From the NCBI GenBank assembly GCA_017302715.1, contig JAFLCD010000001.1:447009-511008 (forward strand): 64,000 bases of DNA, read 5' to 3'. Both the position numbers and the translations under genes were made by a program. Every line of letters begins with the position of its first letter. Positions within the stretch are counted from its first letter, which is position 1. The notes under the pieces were generated by a model. The model worked only from the letters and a program-made list of their open reading frames with translations, was not told the DNA's origin and made no database searches. This DNA comes from Deltaproteobacteria bacterium. GTDB taxonomy: Bacteria; Bdellovibrionota; UBA2394. This document shows positions 17,540-25,600 of the stretch, in pieces.

Positions 17540-18829
17540 ATGAGTACGTTCAAATTGCCAGAATTAGGTGAAGGACTTTCGGAAGGCGAAATCGTCGCAT
17601 GGAGAGTTAAAGAAGGCGACACCATCAAGGCCGATAGCACGATGGTTGAAGTCATGACCGACAAGGCGACGGTAGAAGTTCCCGCTCCGCGAAGTGGAAT
17701 TGTAAAAAAACTTTATTATCAAGTAGGTCAGCTTGCAAAAGTGGGCGGACCCTTAATTGATATCGAAGAGACGGGTGCTAAAGAAGAATCAAAATCTTCG
17801 GAGACTCCTGCTGCAAAAACTCAGAACGCGCCTGCACCAACTCCATCGGCCCCAGCTTCAAGTCAAAGTGCTCCAGCTCCTGCGCAGAGAGAGCCCCAAG
17901 CCCGCACAGGATCAGCGATGGAGACCGCGCGCGTTTTAGCTTCGCCGGCTGTTCGAAGAATGGCTCGCGAGATGAGCGTTGATTTAGCGAATATTCGCGG
18001 TAGCGGAGAGCGCGGAAGAATTTTGCGAAATGATTTAGTCGCGACCACTCCGGCAACCACTTCGGCCACTTCTTCAGCAGTCGCGCGATCGAATTGGGCT
18101 GAGGGTTCCAAAAATTTAGAAGAGAGAATTCCTTTTATCGGAATTCGTAGAAAAATTGCCGATCGTTTATCAGAGTCGATGTTCACCGCCGTTCATTTTA
18201 CTCACTTTGACGAATGCGATTTTACAGAAGTGATGAAGCTGCGTGATGAGGCCAATGCGTATGCTGATAAAAATAAAATGGGCGTTCGTTTAAGTTTCTT
18301 ACCTTTCTTTATTAAGGCCTCAATTGCAGCGATGAGAAAGTTTCCGATTCTCAATTCTTCGCTCGATGAAGAGCGAAACGAAGTGGTGATTAAACATTAT
18401 TATCATTTTGGAATTTCGGTTCAAACAGACAATGGCTTAATGGTCGCTGTGGTTCGAGATTGTGATAAAAAAGATATTTATCAATTGGCGAAAGAAATTA
18501 AAGAAGTCGCCGATCGCGCTCGTTCCGGAAAAGCTTCGCTGCAAGATTTAACGGGCTCGACGATTACGATTACGAATCCCGGAAATATCGGCGGACTCTA
18601 CGCAACGCCGGTTATTAATTTTCCTGAAGCTGTCATTTTGGGAATGTTCCAAATTAAAAAACGACCAATCGTTAAAGAAGTCGATGGCGAAGAAACCATC
18701 GTCGCTCGACCGATGATGTATACCAATATTACGTGTGATCATCGCATCGTCGATGGCGCGATCGCAGCCGGATATTTAAAGCAATTTTGTGAATATATCG
18801 AAAACCCAGCAAAAATAGCATTTATGTAA
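17540..18829 (+). CDS. Dihydrolipoamide acyltransferase (E2) of a 2-oxoacid dehydrogenase complex
   Basis: E2 transfers an acyl group from its lipoyl arm to CoA. The domains appear in order. The lipoyl domain (residues 1-80) has Lys42 in MTDKATVEV. An Ala/Pro-rich flexible linker (about 85-125) follows, then the peripheral-subunit-binding domain (about 130-165, ASPAVRRMAREMSVDL). The catalytic domain ends with His401 and Asp405 in DHRIVDG. GAGGT lies ahead of the ATG. Whether the complex uses pyruvate or branched-chain oxoacids cannot be told, as the E1 genes are not in this window. It lies between lipA, which makes its cofactor, and lipoamide dehydrogenase. Confidence 0.92.
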   Translation: MSTFKLPELGEGLSEGEIVAWRVKEGDTIKADSTMVEVMTDKATVEVPAPRSGIVKKLYYQVGQLAKVGGPLIDIEETGAKEESKSSETPAAKTQNAPAPTPSAPASSQSAPAPAQREPQARTGSAMETARVLASPAVRRMAREMSVDLANIRGSGERGRILRNDLVATTPATTSATSSAVARSNWAEGSKNLEERIPFIGIRRKIADRLSESMFTAVHFTHFDECDFTEVMKLRDEANAYADKNKMGVRLSFLPFFIKASIAAMRKFPILNSSLDEERNEVVIKHYYHFGISVQTDNGLMVAVVRDCDKKDIYQLAKEIKEVADRARSGKASLQDLTGSTITITNPGNIGGLYATPVINFPEAVILGMFQIKKRPIVKEVDGEETIVARPMMYTNITCDHRIVDGAIAAGYLKQFCEYIENPAKIAFM

Positions 18830-18833
18830 TTTT

Positions 18834-18910
18834 AGGGGTCGGGTCGGAAAGGTGCCAGGTCAGCTCCGTAAATTTGATAGCTGACCTGGCACCTTTCCGA
18901 CCCGACCCCC
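18834..18910. repeat. Full REP-like element: perfect 31-bp inverted repeat (copy b)
   Basis: The left arm at 18835-18865 and the right arm at 18879-18909 are exact reverse complements over 31 bp, separated by 13 bp (CCGTAAATTTGAT). The arms contain GGGGTCGGG, then AAAGGTGCCAGGTCAGCT. Outside the arms, TTAG and CTAA continue the symmetry after a two-base insertion. It sits between the E2 stop and the lpd start. Transcribed, it would form a very stable hairpin that could separate expression of the two genes or protect the upstream mRNA. Half copies occur at 6102, 21034 and 45729. Confidence 0.95.
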
Positions 18911-18927
18911 CTAATGAAAGGAAGTTT

Positions 18928-20400
18928 ATGAAAAAATTTGATGCAGTGGTGATTGGAGCTGGCCCTGGTGGCTATGTAGCGGCGATTCGCTTGGCCCAAC
19001 TTGGAAAAAAAACTGCGCTCATCGACAGAGATAATTTGGGCGGAACCTGTTTGAACTGGGGATGTATTCCTTCGAAAGCTTTAATTCACGCCGCACATCT
19101 TTATGAGACCATGCATGGCTCGGCTAAAGAAATGGGATTTTCTTTTAAAGAGCTCTCTCTCGATTTTAAAAAATTAAATGAATGGAAAAACGGCGTTGTT
19201 CAAAAACTCACCGGCGGAATCGGCGGCCTCTGCAAGCGTCACGGCATCGAAGTTTTTATCGGCACGGCTGAGTTTAAATCGGCGAAGCAACTTGAAGTCA
19301 CTTTGAACGATTCAAAATCTAAAGAGACGATTGAATTTGAAAAAGCCATTATCGCAACGGGTTCGGAGTCTGCCAGTCTGCCAGGTGTAACGATCGATGG
19401 AAAAACAATCGTTACGAGCAAAGAAGCTTTAAACCTTCCTGAAATTCCAAAAAGACTTATTTTGATTGGCGGTGGCGTTATTGGGTTAGAACTCGGATGT
19501 TTTTATTCGATGATCGGCTCTGAGGTTGTGATTTTAGAATATGCTTCTCAACTTCTACCAGGAACTGATCTCGATCTCGTCAAAGTCGTTGAAAAAGCAA
19601 TGCTTGCTCGCGGCGCTCAAATTTTTACAGGCTTCAAAGTTTCTGGCGCAGAAGTTAAAGGTAAAAAAGCCATCGTTAAAGGCACCGATGCTGAAGGAAA
19701 AACTCAGACCTTTGAAGGCGATGTGGTTTTAGTTAGCACGGGTCGAAGACCTTTCACTAAATTTTTAGGTTTAGAAAAAACAGGGGTGAAATTGGATGCG
19801 AAAGGATTTATTCCTGTAAATAAATCTCTCCAAACTTCAGTTCCAAGTTTATACGCGATTGGAGATTGCACTCCAGGAATGGCGCTTGCACATCGCGCTT
19901 CACATGAGGCGATGATTGCGGCCACTCACTTAGCGGGAGATTCTCATGCGCGAGTGGATTATCGAGTAATTCCTGCCGCGATTTTTACAGATCCAGAAAT
20001 CGCGAGCGTTGGAATTTCAGAAGCCGAAGCGAAGGCAAAAAATTTAGATGTGAAAGTAGGAAAATTTCCATTTGCAGCTTTAGGTCGAGCGCTCGCAAAC
20101 GGGCATCCAGAGGGATTTTGTAAGATTATCGGCGATGCCAAAACGAATGATGTGCTTGGCGTTCATATCGTAGGTCCCGATGCAGGAAATCTCATTGCCG
20201 AAGCGGCACTCGCGATCGAGATGGGTGCAAGTGTTGAAGACTTAGCGCTCACCATTCATACGCATCCAACTTTTCCGGAAGCGATTATGGAAGCGGCTGA
20301 TGCTTATTTTGGACATGCGATTCATGTTTATCAACCTCCACATAAACCTGCGGCTGCCGGTGGAAAGTCCCCCAATGTTTCGCAAGTGGGACATGCTTAA
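18928..20400 (+). CDS. lpd: Dihydrolipoamide dehydrogenase (E3)
   Basis: E3 reoxidises the dihydrolipoyl arm of 2-oxoacid dehydrogenases with FAD and NAD. The 490-residue protein has the FAD-binding GAGPGGYVAAI at the start, the redox disulfide Cys41/Cys46 in GGTCLNWGCIPSK, the NAD-binding GGGVIGLELG, the second FAD motif LYAIGDCTPGMALAHRASHE and the C-terminal catalytic HTHPTFPEA. The start at 18928 follows AAAGGAAG. A longer frame would begin inside the inverted repeat and translate it, so it was rejected. The last ~20 residues are a Pro/Gly-rich tail. The gene is in the lipA-E2-lpd-lipB cluster. Confidence 0.94.
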   Translation: MKKFDAVVIGAGPGGYVAAIRLAQLGKKTALIDRDNLGGTCLNWGCIPSKALIHAAHLYETMHGSAKEMGFSFKELSLDFKKLNEWKNGVVQKLTGGIGGLCKRHGIEVFIGTAEFKSAKQLEVTLNDSKSKETIEFEKAIIATGSESASLPGVTIDGKTIVTSKEALNLPEIPKRLILIGGGVIGLELGCFYSMIGSEVVILEYASQLLPGTDLDLVKVVEKAMLARGAQIFTGFKVSGAEVKGKKAIVKGTDAEGKTQTFEGDVVLVSTGRRPFTKFLGLEKTGVKLDAKGFIPVNKSLQTSVPSLYAIGDCTPGMALAHRASHEAMIAATHLAGDSHARVDYRVIPAAIFTDPEIASVGISEAEAKAKNLDVKVGKFPFAALGRALANGHPEGFCKIIGDAKTNDVLGVHIVGPDAGNLIAEAALAIEMGASVEDLALTIHTHPTFPEAIMEAADAYFGHAIHVYQPPHKPAAAGGKSPNVSQVGHA

Positions 20401-20415
20401 GTCGGTGAGATAAAA

Positions 20416-21084
20416 ATGCGTTCACTTGAAGTGATTTCATTTATTTCTGAAACTCCGACGCCTTATGAACAGGTTTGGGAATTTCAAAAAAAACGAGTGG
20501 ATGAAATCGCTGCTGGTCACGCGAGCGAATGTCTTATCTTTTGCGAACATCCACTTACTATCACCTCGGGAAGACGTGCTGTTAAAGAAAATATCATCGA
20601 TCCTCTTGCTCCTGTTTTTGAAATTGAACGCGGTGGCGATGTGACTTTGCATTCAAAAGGTCAGCTTGTGATTTATCCTCTCGTTAAACTTCATGGAGAA
20701 AATTTTCCTGGAGGACTTTCGGAATATCTGCGTTTTTGTGAGCAGGCACTCATTAATATTTTGCAAAGCTTTGGATTGGAAACAGGCAGATTCGGTCCCA
20801 CTGGTGTTTGGATCAAAGATCTTCAAGGTCGCACCAAAAAAATCGCGAGCATCGGGATCGCTGTTCGAAGATGGATCACTTATCACGGCATTGCGATTAA
20901 TATTTCAAATGACCTCAACGAATTTCAAAAAATTCGTCCCTGCAATTTCGATTCTTCGGTGATGACTTCTCTGACTGAACAGGGTGTGCAAATTTCTCTC
21001 AAAGAATTTGCGCAGCTGATTGAAGATGAATTTAGGGGTCGGGACGCAAAGGTGCCAGGCCAGTTATCAAATTTACGGAACTAA
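20416..21084 (+). CDS. lipB: Octanoyl-[acyl carrier protein] transferase
   Basis: LipB moves octanoate from ACP to the lipoyl domain, the step before LipA. The 222-residue protein shows the family's EHPLTITSGRR and GGDVTLHSKGQLVIYPL motifs. A Lys in RTKKIASIGIAVRRWITYHG and the Cys in RPCNFDSSVMTSL are the catalytic pair. The final 16 residues and the stop codon are encoded by a REP-like element (21034-21078), so the native C-terminus has been replaced by repeat-derived sequence. All catalytic residues lie before that point. The stop overlaps the stop of the convergent cNMP-binding gene (CTAA). Confidence 0.92.
   Translation: MRSLEVISFISETPTPYEQVWEFQKKRVDEIAAGHASECLIFCEHPLTITSGRRAVKENIIDPLAPVFEIERGGDVTLHSKGQLVIYPLVKLHGENFPGGLSEYLRFCEQALINILQSFGLETGRFGPTGVWIKDLQGRTKKIASIGIAVRRWITYHGIAINISNDLNEFQKIRPCNFDSSVMTSLTEQGVQISLKEFAQLIEDEFRGRDAKVPGQLSNLRN
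21034..21078 (+). repeat. REP-like element, half copy c, inside the end of lipB
   Basis: AGGGGTCGGG, then AAAGGTGCCAGGCCAGTT and ATCAAATTTACGG match one arm plus the central 13 bp of the full copy at 18834 (read on the opposite strand). It is translated as the last 16 residues of LipB, and the stop codon lies just beyond it. Confidence 0.9.
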
Positions 21085-21509
21085 GAAAATAATTTTGGTG
21101 GTGGGATCATTTCGTTAAGTTGTTGTGCAAATTTGGCGCAAATCGATTCCATAAGTTTAAGCGAAACGAGAGGAGCCACTTTTCGCATAGTGGTCCAGTT
21201 TTCAAAACTCAAAAAAATAAGTTCAGAATTTTGTAGTGCATCGGCACTTGCCAATTTTTGAGTAGGATAAATCAGAGAAAGTTCTCCAAAAGAATCTCCA
21301 GGCTTCAATTGCTGACTTAAATTTTCATAATTCAGTCTGACAAGTCCCGAATCGACAATAAACAATCCACGCTCTTTCGAGCGCGCCACAAAAAGTGGAT
21401 CGCCCGTTTTTACTTCTTTTTTTTCCATGAAATGCGCCAACGCCGAGCGTTCCTCTAAACTCCAGGTCTGAGTGAGGCTCGCTTTATCTAGAGTCGTAAA
21501 TTTGCCCAT
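21081..21509 (-). CDS. Stand-alone cyclic-nucleotide-binding domain protein
   Basis: The 142-residue protein is a single CRP-like beta-roll: GDPLFVARSKERGLFIVDSGLVRL, then the phosphate-binding cassette GDSFGELSLIYPTQKLASADA, then a C-helix region. CRP/FNR proteins normally have Arg in the cassette where cAMP phosphate binds; here the position appears to be QKLAS, so nucleotide binding is doubtful. There is no helix-turn-helix, so it is not a DNA-binding regulator by itself. It may be a signalling adaptor. It is convergent with lipB, sharing overlapping stop codons. Confidence 0.75.
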   Translation of the reverse strand: MGKFTTLDKASLTQTWSLEERSALAHFMEKKEVKTGDPLFVARSKERGLFIVDSGLVRLNYENLSQQLKPGDSFGELSLIYPTQKLASADALQNSELIFLSFENWTTMRKVAPLVSLKLMESICAKFAQQLNEMIPPPKLFS

Positions 21510-21609
21510 ATCTGGTTTTATCTAGCCTTGAATTTTTTTCATAGTTAGAAGCTTGATCCTTGTTTCCTTTTTCATAAACCCAGTCTAGAACGTGTTTAAA
21601 GGGTTTTTA

Positions 21610-21638
21610 GCAAGGCACGGGCCTTGCAGTTTTTATTT
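21610..21638 (+). terminator. Terminator-like hairpin in the leader of the 21646 gene
   Basis: GCAAGGC, a 4-nt loop and GCCTTGC are followed by AGTTTTTATTT, which has the form of an intrinsic terminator on the plus strand. No complete plus-strand gene ends just before it (lipB ends 526 bp upstream), and the next ATG is 8 nt after it. It could be an attenuator in the leader of the following gene or the end of a short untranslated RNA. Confidence 0.6.
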
Positions 21639-21645
21639 AGGTTGG

Positions 21646-22032
21646 ATGAAAAATCGAATTAAATTTTTAATCGCCTTTCTCATTTTATCGAGTGTTGCGG
21701 CAGATATTTTTGCTGACTCTTGCCCAGGTTTATTGAGTCGCCTTCAATCTTCGGTTTCAGAATTTCGAGCGAGTCGAAAAGGCCGCGTTATCATGGCCGG
21801 AACACTTGTAAATTTGATGGCCGCCTCTCCGTTATTCAAAGTGCCTACAGAGTTTTTTGAAGGCTCTTACGAACGTCAACCCTATTATTTACTTCGTCCT
21901 TCGACAGATCCTTTGACAGGGGAATCTGTGCTCGAAGTTTTTGATCGCAATGACCCAACAAAAAGAACTTTAGCGCATACGACGGGCTCTAATGCTTCTT
22001 TAATCGATTCGCCCAGGGTCGATAGAGAATAG
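21646..22032 (+). CDS. Small exported protein of unknown function
   Basis: The 128-residue protein has a signal peptide (MKNRIKFLIAFLILSSVAADIFADS), cleaved probably before DSCPG. The mature part has one Cys and a strand-rich C-terminal region (PYYLLRPSTDP, VLEVFDRNDP). No family is recognised. The ATG at 21646 was chosen because an earlier in-frame GTG would read through a terminator-like hairpin and lacks a signal-peptide pattern. Its last 15 codons overlap the 3' end of the convergent VanZ gene, so it could be a truncated remnant of a longer gene. Confidence 0.5.
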   Translation: MKNRIKFLIAFLILSSVAADIFADSCPGLLSRLQSSVSEFRASRKGRVIMAGTLVNLMAASPLFKVPTEFFEGSYERQPYYLLRPSTDPLTGESVLEVFDRNDPTKRTLAHTTGSNASLIDSPRVDRE

Positions 22033-22387
22033 TCGTAGCTGCTCCTGCAATTCCCGAAAATAAATCTAAGAGTACATCACTCACCGTAGAATTTCTGCCA
22101 GGAACGTAAGACTGATGCCATTCATCAGAAATCGCGTAAATTAAAACACAGGCCGCAGAAATAAGAATGGGTTTAATAAAAGCTCGATGTTTCGCATCTA
22201 AAGGAAATTTCCACGTCAGTGCGCGGCATAATAAAAATCCCATTAAAAAATAAGCGACGATATGGCCGATCAAATGCGCAAAAGGAAACTCAATTTTTTT
22301 AAGTTCATAATCAGGAGTGCTTGAGAATAAAAAAATTCCAATCAAGATTGCCCCAAATGGAATCCAGTAACGGAGAATTTTTTTCAA
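21989..22387 (-). CDS. VanZ-like membrane protein
   Basis: The 132-residue protein has four hydrophobic helices and the VanZ family signature SDEWHQSYVPGRNSTVSDVLLD around residues 90-112. VanZ in Enterococcus gives low-level teicoplanin resistance, but most bacterial VanZ-like proteins have no known role beyond the cell envelope. Its ATG overlaps the miaB stop by 4 nt, so it is translated with miaB. The final codons overlap the end of the convergent 21646 gene. Confidence 0.85.
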   Translation of the reverse strand: MKKILRYWIPFGAILIGIFLFSSTPDYELKKIEFPFAHLIGHIVAYFLMGFLLCRALTWKFPLDAKHRAFIKPILISAACVLIYAISDEWHQSYVPGRNSTVSDVLLDLFSGIAGAATTILYRPWANRLKKH

Positions 22388-23742
22388 GCCGACCTTCGAG
22401 CTCCTTGTAATGGAACTATTCCCGATGGAATCAACTCACCACTCAGCCAAGAATGAGTAGCGTCAAATATTTTTGTATATCGAAGCTCGCCCACTTTGAA
22501 TTGAGCGTCCGTTGGTAAATGAACCACACGATTTTTTCGAGTTCGACCTGTCCAAAATTCTGCATTTGTTTTTGAAGGACCTTCGAGCATGATCTCCACC
22601 ATATTTCCGATGTCCTCTTTATATTTTTTCGCTCCGAATGTGCGCTGAAATTGAATCAACTCTTGGATGCGATCCGCCTTTTCATCAAAACTGACATCGT
22701 CAACCCAGGCTTCTGATCGGGTGTAGGGACGCGCACTGTATTTGAATGCATAAATATTATCGAACTCTACTTCTTTGATAACTCTCAAGGTATCTTCGAA
22801 ATCCTGACGAGTTTCGCCAGGAAATCCCACGATAATATCGGTCGAGAGCGCGATGTCAGGGCGATATCTTTTTACCATCTCAATTTTCTTGAGATAAGTA
22901 TCTGCGGTATAAAATCGGCGCATTTTTCTCAAAACCGAATCGCTTCCCGATTGAAAAGGTAAATGTAAATATTCGCAAAGCACGGGCAGCTCAGAAAAGG
23001 CTCGCGCCAAATTTTCATCAAAGTCTCTCGGATGAGAAGTGGTGTAGCGAAGTCGCTTCAAACCTTTTAAAGATTTTTCAGATTCTTCCTGAAACAAAAC
23101 CATCAAATCGTAAAGTGAAGTAAACGCGCCTTGTTTATTTTTTCCCCAGTAAGAATTCACATTTTGTCCGAGCAACATGATTTCTTGAACACCTTTTTGA
23201 GTGAGCGCCGCCGCTTCTTTTAAAATATCTTCAGGTGTGCGGCTGTATTCTCGCCCACGAGTAAAAGGAACAATGCAGTAAGAACAAAATTTATCGCAAC
23301 CATTGGTGATTGTAATAAAGGCCTGAGCTTGAGCTTCAGGACGAGAGCGAGGGAGTAAAACATCCTCCTCTTCAGCACTTGGCCACTGATTTTCATATTC
23401 AGAAATCATTTCAGGCAAATCGCGATAATTATTTGTTCCAAAAACAAAATCTAAAAAGGGATAGCGGGACCGAAGTTTGCTACCTTCGGTTTGACCAACA
23501 CATCCACCAAAGGCCAAAACTTTTGAAGGATCTTGTTTTTTAAGCGCGGCGAATCTACCGAGCTGACTGAGAGCTTTGTTTTCAGATTTCTCTCGCACTG
23601 AACACGAATTGATGACGATCAAATGCGCCTTATCGGGAGATTCAGCTCTCTCGAATCCCTTTGTCGCAAGCACCTGCAACATTTGCTGAGTATCGTACTC
23701 ATTCATCTGGCAGCCATAAGTTTGAATAAAGACTTTGCGCAT
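22384..23742 (-). CDS. miaB: tRNA-2-methylthio-N6-dimethylallyladenosine synthase
   Basis: MiaB methylthiolates i6A37 in tRNAs that read U-starting codons. The 452-residue protein has the three-part architecture. The N-terminal UPF0004 domain has cluster ligands Cys11, Cys47 and Cys81. The radical SAM domain has Cys149, Cys153 and Cys156 (CDKFCSYC, followed by IVPFTRGRE), and a C-terminal TRAM domain covers roughly residues 375-440. Its length and the MRKVFIQTYGCQMNEYD start are typical of MiaB rather than MtaB or RimO. It is cotranscribed with the VanZ gene. Confidence 0.95.
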   Translation of the reverse strand: MRKVFIQTYGCQMNEYDTQQMLQVLATKGFERAESPDKAHLIVINSCSVREKSENKALSQLGRFAALKKQDPSKVLAFGGCVGQTEGSKLRSRYPFLDFVFGTNNYRDLPEMISEYENQWPSAEEEDVLLPRSRPEAQAQAFITITNGCDKFCSYCIVPFTRGREYSRTPEDILKEAAALTQKGVQEIMLLGQNVNSYWGKNKQGAFTSLYDLMVLFQEESEKSLKGLKRLRYTTSHPRDFDENLARAFSELPVLCEYLHLPFQSGSDSVLRKMRRFYTADTYLKKIEMVKRYRPDIALSTDIIVGFPGETRQDFEDTLRVIKEVEFDNIYAFKYSARPYTRSEAWVDDVSFDEKADRIQELIQFQRTFGAKKYKEDIGNMVEIMLEGPSKTNAEFWTGRTRKNRVVHLPTDAQFKVGELRYTKIFDATHSWLSGELIPSGIVPLQGARRSA

Positions 23743-23765
23743 TTTTAACAGTGCTAGCAGGTCAG

Positions 23766-24224
23766 TTACGAATCTTCAATTCGAACCCTGTCGCAGAGTT
23801 CGTTTGCGGGTCGCTCTACAGGTGGAAAATGAGGAGCTATACGCCTAGCCACTAAATCCAAGGCCTGTAAGAAGGTTTCCCCAGCCCTCTCATGGTCAAA
23901 ATCTTCAGCTAACTTGGCACCCATTTCAGCCCATTCATTGGCGGGAACGTATGGAGTAATCCCTTCGTCGGCGAGCAAATAAACGGCCTTTTCATACTTA
24001 GATATATAGATAAGTAATCCGGTTCGTTGAAGGGTTTCAGAAATTCGATGTTTAACAAATTGTTTATGAGCGGCCATTTCAACAGCTCGAAGCTTTTTAG
24101 ACTTCGGTAAAAAATAAGAAAGCCATGAACTTCGCTTAGAAATCACAGCGACGATTTCGAGATTGCAGATTTTCTCAATCTCCGAAATTTTTTGTTCAAC
24201 CTTTTGTTTAAATTCTGAATTCAT
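23766..24224 (-). CDS. TPM-domain protein, soluble
   Basis: The 152-residue protein carries a TPM domain (LEIVAVISKRSSW, then TGLLIYISKYEKAVYLLADEGITPYVP) like the adjacent YgcG-type protein, but has no signal peptide and no Gly-rich tail. The role of TPM domains is unsettled; plant TLP18.3 has phosphatase activity and bacterial members are envelope-associated. The ATG at 24224 (MNSEFKQK) was preferred to a TTG at 24245 that overlaps the upstream gene. The LemA - YgcG-type TPM - second TPM order is a common bacterial arrangement. Confidence 0.8.
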   Translation of the reverse strand: MNSEFKQKVEQKISEIEKICNLEIVAVISKRSSWLSYFLPKSKKLRAVEMAAHKQFVKHRISETLQRTGLLIYISKYEKAVYLLADEGITPYVPANEWAEMGAKLAEDFDHERAGETFLQALDLVARRIAPHFPPVERPANELCDRVRIEDS

Positions 24225-24238
24225 TTTATTCCAAAAAT

Positions 24239-24970
24239 TTACCAACTACCTGATGATCCACCGCCACTAAAACCGCCGCCGCCTCCGGACCAACCGCCGC
24301 CAAAGCCACCACCGCCTCGCCCCCATGAGCCCGAGCTATAACCACCACTACCAAAACCCGAACCTCCGCGCCCACCTTGCGATCTTGACCAGAGTTGAAA
24401 TCCAAAGATGGCTCCAAAAATTAAAACGAAAAGAAAGAGAGAAATATAATCGTTATCTTTTCGAACCGGCTTTCTGTCGGCATCTGTAACGACTCGGTCG
24501 CCTTTAGCATATTGATAAAGAGTGGTAGCGGTATTTTTTATTCCTCCAAAATAATCTTTCTGACGAAAGCTTGGATTCAAAACAGAATCTATAATGCGAC
24601 CTGCAAGCGCGTCGGGAATATTTCCTTCTAAACCTTGCCCGATTTCGATCCGCACCCTTCTCTCTTTAGGTGCGATTAGCAAAATCAAACCATTATCCTC
24701 TTTTTTTGTGCCAAGCTTCCATTTATCCGCCGCGCGAATTCCAACCGATTCAATCGGTTCAGATTGAAGATCTGGAACGATCCAAACTTGCATTTGCATG
24801 ATGGGAGGATAAGTTTTCAGAAGTGAATTGAGTTCATCTGTTTGAGCTCGAGATAAAATTTGAGCTTCGTCGATGACGGGATTTGTCAGCGCAGGAATTT
24901 GAACTTCAGCGAAAACAAAAGAGCTGCCAAAACTTATCAGCAGAATTGTCGATAGAAAAAAAAATCGCAT
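24239..24970 (-). CDS. YgcG-type TPM-domain membrane protein
   Basis: The 243-residue protein has a signal peptide (MRFFFLSTILLISFGSSFVFAE) and a periplasmic TPM domain (residues about 28-150, with VIDEAQILS, LILLIAPKERRVRIEIGQGLEG and the FGGI region). One transmembrane helix (YISLFLFVLIFGAIFGFQLW) follows, then a Gly/Ser-rich tail ending GGGSSGSW. This is the standard YgcG layout. It is encoded directly after LemA (10 bp apart) and before a second TPM gene, matching the conserved LemA-TPM pairing whose function remains unclear. Confidence 0.88.
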   Translation of the reverse strand: MRFFFLSTILLISFGSSFVFAEVQIPALTNPVIDEAQILSRAQTDELNSLLKTYPPIMQMQVWIVPDLQSEPIESVGIRAADKWKLGTKKEDNGLILLIAPKERRVRIEIGQGLEGNIPDALAGRIIDSVLNPSFRQKDYFGGIKNTATTLYQYAKGDRVVTDADRKPVRKDNDYISLFLFVLIFGAIFGFQLWSRSQGGRGGSGFGSGGYSSGSWGRGGGGFGGGWSGGGGGFSGGGSSGSW

Positions 24971-24980
24971 TAAAATCTAA

Positions 24981-25580
24981 TTAAAATTTCACCGTTGGTG
25001 GTTTTTTAATTTCAGTTTCATTCTCAACTGTGAATTGAGGCTTTTTAGAATGATGAAAGAAAATGGCATTCGTAATGCTAGTTGGAAAAACTCCGATTAA
25101 ATTATTAAAAACTTTTACCTGCTCAATATATCTCTGACGAGCAATGGTAATGCGATTTTCTGTTCCTTCGAGTTGAACTTGAAGATCTCTAAAATTTTGA
25201 TTCGCTTTAAGGTCGGGATAGCGTTCAGCCACAAGCATCAATCGAGATAAAGTTCCTCGGAGTTGAGATTGCGCAGCCTGAAATTTTTGTAAATTTTCTT
25301 CTGTCAAATCTTTCGCATCTATTTTGATAGAAGTGGCGGCAGCTCTTGCGCTGATCACGGCTTCTAAAGTTTCTCGCTCGTGTTTGGCGTAACCCTTAAC
25401 TACTTCTACTAAATTAGGAATTAAATCCGCGCGTCGCTGATATTGATTAAGGACTTCGGCCCAAGAAGCCTCCACTTCGTTGTTCTGCATAGGAATGCTT
25501 TGCACGCCACAGCCTGCAATGACGGTTAAGGTGAAGAGCGAAAAAATAGCTTTAAAAAAAGAAGAAGTTTTCATGCGCAT
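24981..25580 (-). CDS. lemA: LemA family protein
   Basis: The 199-residue protein has an N-terminal hydrophobic segment with a lipobox-like VIAGC (Cys24) and then the LemA core: NNEVEASWAEVLNQYQRRADLIPNLVEVVKGYAKHERETLEAVISARA, followed by long helices. The conserved QYQRRADLIPNLV is diagnostic. LemA proteins have an exterior N-terminus and a helical bundle; their role is unknown but they pair with TPM proteins, as here. Start codons at 25580 and 25574 are both plausible. The gene is divergent from the SDR gene with only 20 bp between starts, so the promoters must overlap. Confidence 0.9.
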   Translation of the reverse strand: MRMKTSSFFKAIFSLFTLTVIAGCGVQSIPMQNNEVEASWAEVLNQYQRRADLIPNLVEVVKGYAKHERETLEAVISARAAATSIKIDAKDLTEENLQKFQAAQSQLRGTLSRLMLVAERYPDLKANQNFRDLQVQLEGTENRITIARQRYIEQVKVFNNLIGVFPTSITNAIFFHHSKKPQFTVENETEIKKPPTVKF

Positions 25581-25600
25581 ACTATAGATTTAGGCCGATT

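Noticed and set aside
18874-18927. Longer N-terminus for lipoamide dehydrogenase
   Set aside because: It would translate the inverted repeat. The ATG at 18928 has AAAGGAAG in front and matches the family's usual start.
16571-21084. Complete pyruvate dehydrogenase operon
   Set aside because: Only E2, E3 and the lipoate enzymes are present; no E1 gene lies in the window.
24226-24417. Minus-strand frame over the Gly-rich tail of the YgcG-type protein
   Set aside because: It is a shadow of repetitive GGN codons, without independent start signals.
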